Shown: piece by piece, positions 1 through 4,401 of the stretch
Position numbering within the stretch: position 1 is the first letter of the stretch
How the letters are laid out: each line of letters starts with the position of its first letter
Assembly: GCA_958438185.1 (NCBI GenBank)
Contig: CAUBQU010000074.1
Coordinates: forward strand, 1 to 6,751
DNA: 6,751 nucleotides
Reading direction: 5' to 3'
Origin: an uncultured Oscillospiraceae bacterium
GTDB lineage: Bacteria; Bacillota; Clostridia; Oscillospirales; Oscillospiraceae
The notes under the pieces: generated by a model
Told to the model about the DNA's origin: nothing
What the model saw: the letters and a program-made list of their open reading frames with translations, nothing else
The model's database searches: none
Translations under genes and position numbers: made by a program

Positions 1-2037
1 GCGTATACCCTGGCATCGGCGGCGTTCCAGATCAAGGAAGCCGACGGCAGTTATCGCGACCTGCGTGAAGCGGAGACGACCTTCAACCAGGTGCAGAGCT
101 ACCGTGTGATGGCGGTGCTGCAGGCGTGTGCAGGTGCTCGCTTTGCCGAGACAGTCACCGGCGATTTTAACGGGACCAGCGGCGTGACCTGCACCGTCTC
201 GCCGGATGGCAAGACCTGCACCGTGACCCGGGGCTGCGCGGTGTATGATCCGATCTACACCTACCCGGTGGCAGACCCGGCGACGCACATAAACGGCGTC
301 ACGGTCTACCGCAGCGATCCGGCGGCGGGCCAGCCCATGGAGCTGGGGGAATTTGCACCGGAGACGGGCGTTGTCCGGCTGCGGGGCGCCAGCGCCTCGG
401 CGGGGTGGTATGAGGTGCCCTATGTCGGCAGTACGACCCAGATCAAGCAGCTGAAAACGGGCGATACCTTTGAGGACGGCAAGGTATATCTCGCGACCCT
501 GCAGCTGCGCAATATGGATGATTACCGGTTTAGCGACGGCTTTACCCTCTCCCTCCGGCAAAAGGATGGGAGCGAAAGCAATTACGCATTGCTCGAATGC
601 GTGGGCGATACGGCAAAACGCAAGGAATATAATGTCTGGTACACCGTGGGCGATGTCACCCCGCAGCCGGTCACGGAGCTTGCCATTACCGGCCCTGCGC
701 TGCAGGAAGACGGCAGCTTGGCAACCGACGATCTGACGGCATTTTCTGCAGAAAACGTCGTGATCACAAGCGCCTCCTTCTATCAGAGCGCTGGGCGCTT
801 GAGTCTCCGGTTCGTGGCGGCGTCGGGCCACTATATTGGCCGTACTGTGACGGCGACTTATAACGGGGCGCCCGCCAGCGTCTCGTATGGCTTCCTGAAC
901 AGCCGCCGGGATGTCGTGTATGTGACAGTGAATTTCAAAACGCAAGAGCTCACCGTTGCTGCAGGGACGATCCAGGCGGAAAACAAGACCTATGACGGCA
1001 CGACAGCGGCGACCCTCTCCGGCGGCTTCCTGCTCGGACCGGTCAACGCAGGCGACGATGTCAAGATCGACTATTCCGATGCCAAAGCGGTATTTGGCGA
1101 TCCCAATGTTGGGGCAGGCAAATCGGTAACAGTCACCGGCACACTGCGGCTGACCGGCGCGGATGCCGGGAAATACCAGCTGGCCCAGCCGGACCTGTCG
1201 GACCTGACGGCGGATATCACGCCCTGCCAGACCGTGACGGACCAAACGCAGACGGCCCAGACAGTCTACGCTGGCGAGGGCACGTTCCAGGCGGCAAGCT
1301 TTGGCGGCGTCAATGGCGAGACCGCCACCGGCACGACGACGTACACCGTCGACGGCCAGGAAAAAACCGCGGCGCAGATCGAAGATCTGCTGCGGCAGAG
1401 CGCCGTCGGGGCGCAGCTTTCCGTTGCCTATGCCTTTGCCGGGACGGGCAACTACGCCGGGGCGTCGGCCAGCGGTGCGATCACCTTCACGGTGGCGCGC
1501 CGGGTGACAAATCCGTTTACGGATGTCCCCGCCGGCGCGTATTACGAAGAAGCGGTCCTCTGGGCAGTGGAAGCAGGCGTCACCAGCGGCACCACGGCCA
1601 CGACCTTCACCCCGGATGGCAACTGCACCCGGGCCCAGGCCGTCAGCTTCCTGTGGCGGATCGCAGGCCGTCCGGCGCCTAAGACCGGTACGATGCCCTT
1701 TGCAGACGTGAGAGCAGGCGATTACTATTATGACGCTGTGCTGTGGGCGATGGAAAACGGCATCACCTACGGCACCTCCGCGGTGGCCTTCAGCCCGAAT
1801 GCGACCTGCACTCGCGCGCAGATCGTCTCCTTCCTGTACCGGTACGCTGGCAGCCCTGCCGTGCAGAGCGGTGCGGTGTTCAGCGACGTCGGCGCGTCGG
1901 CCTATTATGCAAATGCAGTCGCTTGGGCAGCGGCAAACGGCGTGGCGGCCGGTGTTGGCGGCGGCAGATTTGCCCCCGACCAGAACTGCACAAGAGCGCA
2001 GATCGTAAGCTTTATTTACAGAATGCAGACAAAGTAA
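1..2037 (+). CDS. Surface protein with YDG domain and three C-terminal SLH repeats (5' partial)
   Basis: The reading frame is open from base 1, so the gene starts left of the window; a GTG at 91 is internal, not a start. 678 residues are visible. Residues about 6-84 and 143-220 are two similar beta-rich units of unknown name (compare YRVMAVLQ with VYLATLQL, each followed by an aromatic/Phe-rich strand). A YDG domain spans about 326-407, with the name-giving YDG at 331-333. A further beta unit follows (about 408-500), then three SLH repeats starting near 504, 566 and 626, each with F(T/A/S)DV, a paired Tyr motif, a W-A helix and TRAQ (543-546, 604-607, 664-667). The protein ends a few residues after the third repeat. 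SLH triplets bind pyruvylated secondary cell-wall polymer, so this is inferred to be an exported, non-covalently anchored cell-surface protein. The signal peptide, if any, lies outside the window. The ligand or enzymatic role is unknown; no catalytic domain is seen. Confidence 0.93.
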   Translation, partial: AYTLASAAFQIKEADGSYRDLREAETTFNQVQSYRVMAVLQACAGARFAETVTGDFNGTSGVTCTVSPDGKTCTVTRGCAVYDPIYTYPVADPATHINGVTVYRSDPAAGQPMELGEFAPETGVVRLRGASASAGWYEVPYVGSTTQIKQLKTGDTFEDGKVYLATLQLRNMDDYRFSDGFTLSLRQKDGSESNYALLECVGDTAKRKEYNVWYTVGDVTPQPVTELAITGPALQEDGSLATDDLTAFSAENVVITSASFYQSAGRLSLRFVAASGHYIGRTVTATYNGAPASVSYGFLNSRRDVVYVTVNFKTQELTVAAGTIQAENKTYDGTTAATLSGGFLLGPVNAGDDVKIDYSDAKAVFGDPNVGAGKSVTVTGTLRLTGADAGKYQLAQPDLSDLTADITPCQTVTDQTQTAQTVYAGEGTFQAASFGGVNGETATGTTTYTVDGQEKTAAQIEDLLRQSAVGAQLSVAYAFAGTGNYAGASASGAITFTVARRVTNPFTDVPAGAYYEEAVLWAVEAGVTSGTTATTFTPDGNCTRAQAVSFLWRIAGRPAPKTGTMPFADVRAGDYYYDAVLWAMENGITYGTSAVAFSPNATCTRAQIVSFLYRYAGSPAVQSGAVFSDVGASAYYANAVAWAAANGVAAGVGGGRFAPDQNCTRAQIVSFIYRMQTK

Positions 2038-2088
2038 CCGGCCTACCGCTGATGGCATAAGCTGCGGCATACACAAGATAATACAAGC

Positions 2089-2137
2089 GCCCCCGGCATG
2101 GACCGGCCTTCACCGGCCCCAGGCTGGGGGCTGTTTT
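2089..2137 (+). terminator. Intrinsic terminator of the surface-protein gene
   Basis: GCCCCCGGC (2089-2097) pairs with GCTGGGGGC (2123-2131) over 9 bp including one G-T wobble. The intervening bases can form an inner CCGG/CCGG hairpin (2103-2106 with 2113-2116). A TTTT run follows at 2134-2137. It starts 52 bases after the stop codon. The stem is strong; the T-run is short. Confidence 0.65.
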
Positions 2138-2216
2138 CTCTATCCACGCTGCCGCGAAACACACGCACGATCCCACGGGAGCGGACTTCGTGTGAACGTG
2201 TGCGATCAGGCCACGA

Positions 2217-2252
2217 GAAGCTGCATCTTCTGGAAGAGAACTGCAGCTTTTT
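2217..2252 (+). terminator. Second plus-strand intrinsic terminator
   Basis: AAGCTGCA (2218-2225) pairs perfectly with TGCAGCTT (2242-2249). An inner TTCT/AGAA stem (2228-2231 with 2237-2240) closes a 5-base loop. Five T's run from 2248 to 2252. This is a classical rho-independent terminator pointing rightward, about 115 bases after the first. It is either a back-up for the surface-protein gene or the end of a separate short transcript. The minus strand lacks a comparable T-run. Confidence 0.7.
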
Positions 2253-2400
2253 ATGAATCCCGTTCGATCCCCATTCACCATGGCCCTTATGTGGACTGTG
2301 CCGAAGGACGAAATCCTAATTCTTGTGCATTCATTTCACCCTCTATATAGCGCTGTGTGTAAGGTACCGGCCTCATAAAAAGTTGCATTTTTCATGAAAT

Positions 2401-2429
2401 AAGAAGACAACCAAGAAGCGCTCCTTGGT
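2401..2429 (-). terminator. Probable terminator of the EFR1 gene
   Basis: On the minus strand ACCAAG and CTTGGT (plus positions 2424-2429 and 2410-2415) form a 6-bp stem with an 8-base loop. A T-rich but interrupted tract follows (TTGTCTTCTT). It lies 22 bases past the stop codon at 2452. The position is right but the stem is short and the T-tract imperfect, so this is a moderate call. Confidence 0.45.
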
Positions 2430-2451
2430 GGCTGAAAAAACGCGGCTATCG

Positions 2452-3195
2452 TTATACTTTGACGTTCGGGTTTGTATACTGCCCGTGCTGTTTCGTTTTG
2501 CTACCGTACTGGATCGCAAATTTTGGGCAGCGGTGCAGGCATCCGAGGCACATGACGCATTTCTCCTTGACCCAGACCGGCTTTTTGCTCCGCAGCGCAA
2601 TGGCCTGCACTGGGCATTTTTTTGCGCACAGCCCGCAGCCGATGCAGCTGTTTTCCACATGGAAATGGGAGGTGCGTCGCACCTTGAGGTCGTAGATCGG
2701 CGCGGCGATCCATTTTGTGATGAAGGCAGGCGTGCGCGGAACCATATGGCGGCAGGTATGCCGCGCGCCAACGCCTTGTATCAGACTGCAGATCTCCGCT
2801 TCTGTATGCTTCGTGTATTTTGCAACCATTTCCGGAGTGGAGAGGTCGAAAATCGGCGTCCATGTGTCGGCCATGCGGACGGCGTAAAATGCGTCAATGG
2901 ACCGGCCTTGGATCGCGCTGCCCGCCATAGCGCCGGCAGCGCCGGGGGTTGTCCCATAGGTGGCGACAAAGTAGAGATAGTCGGTCTGAAATGATGCCTG
3001 CTTTAAAAATTCATTGACGATGCTCGGTAAGCCCCAGTCATAGGTCGGGGAGATGATGCCGATTTTGGCATCTGAAAAAGCAAATCGGTTTTCCTGGATG
3101 CAATCCACGATAGACAGCATTTCCTGCGGCTCTGCCTCTGCCAACCGTGCTGCAACATATTTGCAGTTGCCCGTTGCCGAAAAAAATAGAATCAA
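2452..3195 (-). CDS. EFR1-family protein: flavodoxin-like domain fused to 2[4Fe-4S] ferredoxin
   Basis: This is a 247-residue soluble electron-transfer protein. The N-terminus MILFFSATGNCKYVA matches the FMN phosphate-binding loop of flavodoxins (SATGN at 6-10), and a second flavin-loop-like stretch, ATYGTTPGAAG, lies at 78-88. The C-terminal third has two ferredoxin clusters: C184-x2-C187-x2-C190-x3-C194-P and C213-x2-C216-x2-C219-x3-C223-P, enough for two 4Fe-4S centres. This order is typical of the EFR1 family of anaerobes. The likely role is cytoplasmic shuttling of electrons between flavin and iron-sulfur centres; the partner is unknown. The start chosen is TTG (3193-3195) because GGGGGTGA, one base off the ideal GGAGGTGA, ends 5 bases before it and because the family begins right at the ILFFS strand. 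The frame stays open upstream to 3447, but that part crosses a tRNA terminator and the tRNA-Leu itself. A GTG three codons earlier is too close to the RBS. The gene stands alone, with its own promoter. Confidence 0.88.
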   Translation of the reverse strand: MILFFSATGNCKYVAARLAEAEPQEMLSIVDCIQENRFAFSDAKIGIISPTYDWGLPSIVNEFLKQASFQTDYLYFVATYGTTPGAAGAMAGSAIQGRSIDAFYAVRMADTWTPIFDLSTPEMVAKYTKHTEAEICSLIQGVGARHTCRHMVPRTPAFITKWIAAPIYDLKVRRTSHFHVENSCIGCGLCAKKCPVQAIALRSKKPVWVKEKCVMCLGCLHRCPKFAIQYGSKTKQHGQYTNPNVKV

Positions 3196-3200
3196 AAGCG

Positions 3201-3208
3201 TCACCCCC
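3201..3208 (-). promoter_or_regulatory. Ribosome binding site that sets the EFR1 TTG start
   Basis: On the minus strand this reads GGGGGTGA, matching the anti-Shine-Dalgarno complement GGAGGTGA at 7 of 8 bases. It ends 5 bases before the TTG at 3195. It overlaps the alternative GTG codon at 3202-3204, which argues against that codon as the start. Confidence 0.7.
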
Positions 3209-3222
3209 ACTGAATTTCTTAC

Positions 3223-3251
3223 AGTATAGCATAGTTTCCTGGCGTTTTCCA
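3223..3251 (-). promoter_or_regulatory. Extended -10 promoter for the EFR1 gene
   Basis: The minus strand shows TGGAAA (3246-3251, a 4/6 match to TTGACA), a 17-base spacer, then TATACT (3223-3228) preceded by TGC, giving an extended -10 element. Transcription would begin near 3216, leaving a leader of about 20 bases that carries the RBS. This supports a start at 3195 rather than further upstream. Confidence 0.65.
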
Positions 3252-3290
3252 CTTCCTGCAAGCGCGCCTTTCCAAACGGCATCACCGCGG

Positions 3291-3360
3291 TGCAGGCAAC
3301 TTTCTGGTTGCACCAGGGATAAGCATGCCCCGCCCCATGGGCATCAGGCATTTGCCTGCT
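3291..3360. repeat. Nested inverted repeats, possible structured RNA or operator
   Basis: GCAGGCAA (3292-3299) is complementary to TTGCCTGC (3352-3359). Between them lie two further hairpins: CTGGT/ACCAG (3304-3308 with 3312-3316, 3-base loop) and ATGCCC/GGGCAT (3325-3330 with 3339-3344). Together they would fold as a three-way junction. In competition, CAGGCA (3345-3350) can pair with TGCCTG (3353-3358) across two T's, a compact dyad. The block sits between the tRNA terminator and the EFR1 promoter. I do not recognise it as a known riboswitch class. It could equally be a protein-binding dyad or chance in GC-rich DNA. Confidence 0.35.
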
Positions 3361-3365
3361 CCAGA

Positions 3366-3409
3366 TAAAAAACCGCGTGTTCCTGAGAGAAATCTCACGG
3401 AAACACGCG
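3366..3409 (-). terminator. Intrinsic terminator of tRNA-Leu
   Basis: On the minus strand CGCGTGTTTCC (3399-3409) pairs with GGAACACGCG (3374-3383), with one unpaired base. It is extended by TGAGA/TCTCA (3384-3388 with 3393-3397) around a 4-base loop. Six T's follow (plus-strand A's at 3367-3372). It begins 4 bases past the tRNA CCA end. This is a very strong terminator, so read-through from the tRNA into the EFR1 gene should be limited. Confidence 0.85.
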
Positions 3410-3412
3410 ATC

Positions 3413-3499
3413 TGGTGCCGGTGGCCGGACTCGAACCGGCACGCCATCGCTGGCGGTGGATTTTGAGTCCACTACGTCTACCAATTCCATCACACCGGC
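3413..3499 (-). tRNA. tRNA-Leu (anticodon CAA)
   Basis: This 87-base class II tRNA on the minus strand includes the encoded CCA (3413-3415). The acceptor stem is GCCGGTG (3493-3499) with CACCGGC (3417-3423), and the discriminator is A. The anticodon stem GTGGA/TCCAC encloses loop CTCAAAA with anticodon CAA at 3463-3465, which reads UUG. A long variable arm, CGCCA/TGGCG around GCGA, is typical of leucine tRNAs. The T-arm is GCCGG-TTCGAGT-CCGGC. It is a single-gene unit with its own promoter and terminator. Confidence 0.97.
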
Positions 3500-3512
3500 A
3501 TATAACAAGAAT

Positions 3513-3541
3513 ATTATAGTATACAGCGCCGCAAAAAGCAA
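3513..3541 (-). promoter_or_regulatory. Promoter of tRNA-Leu
   Basis: On the minus strand TTGCTT (3536-3541) is followed by a 17-base spacer and a perfect TATAAT (3513-3518). Initiation would fall about 7 bases before the mature tRNA 5' end at 3499, a short leader typical of stable-RNA genes. An overlapping TATACT (3518-3523) is an alternative -10. An 8-bp inverted repeat, CCGCAAAA (3529-3536) with TTTTGCGG (3548-3555), straddles the -35 region. Confidence 0.65.
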
Positions 3542-3586
3542 GAAAAATTTTGCGGTTCCGGGGTGCAATGGCGGGCGGGGAGGGAG

Positions 3587-3615
3587 TTGCGCAGTTTTAG
3601 AAACTGTGCTATGAT
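3587..3615 (+). promoter_or_regulatory. Promoter of the DUF1638 gene
   Basis: TTGCGC (3587-3592), a 17-base spacer, then TATGAT (3610-3615) preceded by TGC, an extended -10 element. The predicted start near 3622 leaves a leader of about 40 bases carrying the GAAGGGG ribosome binding site at 3649-3655. Confidence 0.65.
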
Positions 3616-3660
3616 ACTAGCAATACAGGATCATCATTCGGCCGGAAAGAAGGGGTTCTT

Positions 3661-4371
3661 ATGGAACATAACACGGCGCTGCAAGGGAAGACGGTGATCG
3701 TTGTCTGCGACGCGATGCTGCTGCATCTGCAGGCAGCCCAGGAGAAAATGGGGACGAACTTCCCCGTGGTGGAGATTGACCGAAAGCTGCATGTGGAGCC
3801 GAAGAAAATGTGCCAGGAGATGAAGCGGGTCCTGGCGCCCCTGGGGCAGGCGTATGATACGATCCTGCTGGCGATGGGCTTTTGCGGCGGCGCGCTGGAT
3901 GGCGTGGGGGCCGATTGCCGTATCGTCGTGCCCCGGGTGGATGACTGCATCACCCTGCTTCTGCATACGGATGACACCTGGTACCCCAATCTAAAGTCCT
4001 GCGGGCATATGTACTTTCGGGACAATGACGAATATTTTAATATCCACGCTATTTATGGCAGAATGTTGGAACAATACGGTGAAAAGAAGGCTGGACGGCT
4101 GTTCCGGGCGTATTTTCGGTCGTATACCAACGCGGATATCATCGATACGGGTACCTATGATTGCCGGGAGCCTGGATATGTCGCTGACGCGCAGGTGCAG
4201 GCGGAGATGATTCACAGCAAGCTCGGTTATGTCCCGGGCAGCAATATTCTGCTGGAAAAGCTGGTCAGCGGCCGGTGGGACGAGCAATTTGTCATTCTCG
4301 AGCCGGGGGAGACATTTTACAATGACCAATTTATTAAACAACCGCAAGAAACGGACTGCCTCGCGATGTGA
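3661..4371 (+). CDS. DUF1638 domain-containing protein
   Basis: This 236-residue protein has no signal peptide or membrane segment and is presumably cytoplasmic. It resembles the DUF1638 family. The marks seen are an early hydrophobic strand TVIVVCDAM (11-19), LLAMGFCGG (69-77), VPRVDDCI (90-97) and SCGHMYF (113-119). Cysteines lie at 16, 51, 75, 86, 96, 114, 168 and 233. C75 in GFCGG, C96 next to two aspartates and C114-G-H116 look like candidate metal or cofactor ligands; that is inference. The biochemical function is unknown. From memory, the family is common in methanogens and strict anaerobes and often lies near corrinoid-dependent methyltransferase genes; none is in this window. The ATG at 3661 is preferred: GAAGGGG (3649-3655) lies 5 bases upstream and an extended -10 promoter about 45 bases upstream. 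The stop codon falls inside the shared terminator, so the last seven residues (ETDCLAM) are encoded by terminator sequence. Confidence 0.85.
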   Translation: MEHNTALQGKTVIVVCDAMLLHLQAAQEKMGTNFPVVEIDRKLHVEPKKMCQEMKRVLAPLGQAYDTILLAMGFCGGALDGVGADCRIVVPRVDDCITLLLHTDDTWYPNLKSCGHMYFRDNDEYFNIHAIYGRMLEQYGEKKAGRLFRAYFRSYTNADIIDTGTYDCREPGYVADAQVQAEMIHSKLGYVPGSNILLEKLVSGRWDEQFVILEPGETFYNDQFIKQPQETDCLAM

Positions 4372-4383
4372 GGTAGTCCGTTT
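4349..4383. terminator. Bidirectional terminator shared by the DUF1638 gene and clpB
   Basis: AAACGGACTGCCTC (4349-4362) pairs with GAGGTAGTCCGTTT (4370-4383): 14 bp with a single G-T wobble and a 7-base loop. The left arm is coding sequence of the DUF1638 gene, and its TGA stop (4369-4371) sits at the loop/stem junction. Because the stem ends in AAA/TTT, both transcripts gain a T-run, though both runs are short (TTTG on plus, TTTC on minus). It lies 18 bases beyond the clpB stop, so it can serve both convergent genes. Confidence 0.8.
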
Positions 4384-4401
4384 GTGCTTTTGGCAATATA
4401 A

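Larger units (their letters stand above)
2038..2451. other. Gene-free stretch between the surface protein and EFR1 genes
   Basis: This 414-base region holds no convincing gene. It carries two plus-strand terminator-like hairpins (2089-2137 and 2217-2252) and a minus-strand hairpin (2410-2429) behind the EFR1 gene. The frames crossing it have no family resemblance and run through the hairpins. Two tiny minus-strand frames, 2336-2395 (19 codons) and 2287-2334 (15 codons), are arranged almost end to end, and the second has a GAGGG motif before its ATG. They are too short to support as genes. Confidence 0.6.

Noticed and set aside
91..93. GTG as the start of the surface-protein gene
   Set aside because: The same frame is open to base 1, the duplicated unit begins before it, and there is no RBS upstream.
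2254..2280. tRNA-like 3' end (GTTCGATCCCC followed by ATTCACCA), suggesting a tRNA remnant or attachment site
   Set aside because: The bases flanking the TTCGATC loop do not form a T-stem, the distance to CCA is too short for an acceptor stem, and no other tRNA arms or integrase gene are nearby.
2012..2281. 89-codon minus-strand open frame
   Set aside because: It runs through both plus-strand terminator hairpins and into the surface-protein 3' end, with no recognisable domain.
2316..2350. Possible plus-strand promoter (TTGTGC, 17 bases, TATAGC)
   Set aside because: There is no plus-strand gene downstream and the hexamers are weak; treated as chance.
2425..2994. 189-codon plus-strand open frame
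   Set aside because: It is fully antisense to the EFR1 gene, lacks an RBS and has no family resemblance; the minus-strand frame encodes clear ferredoxin motifs.
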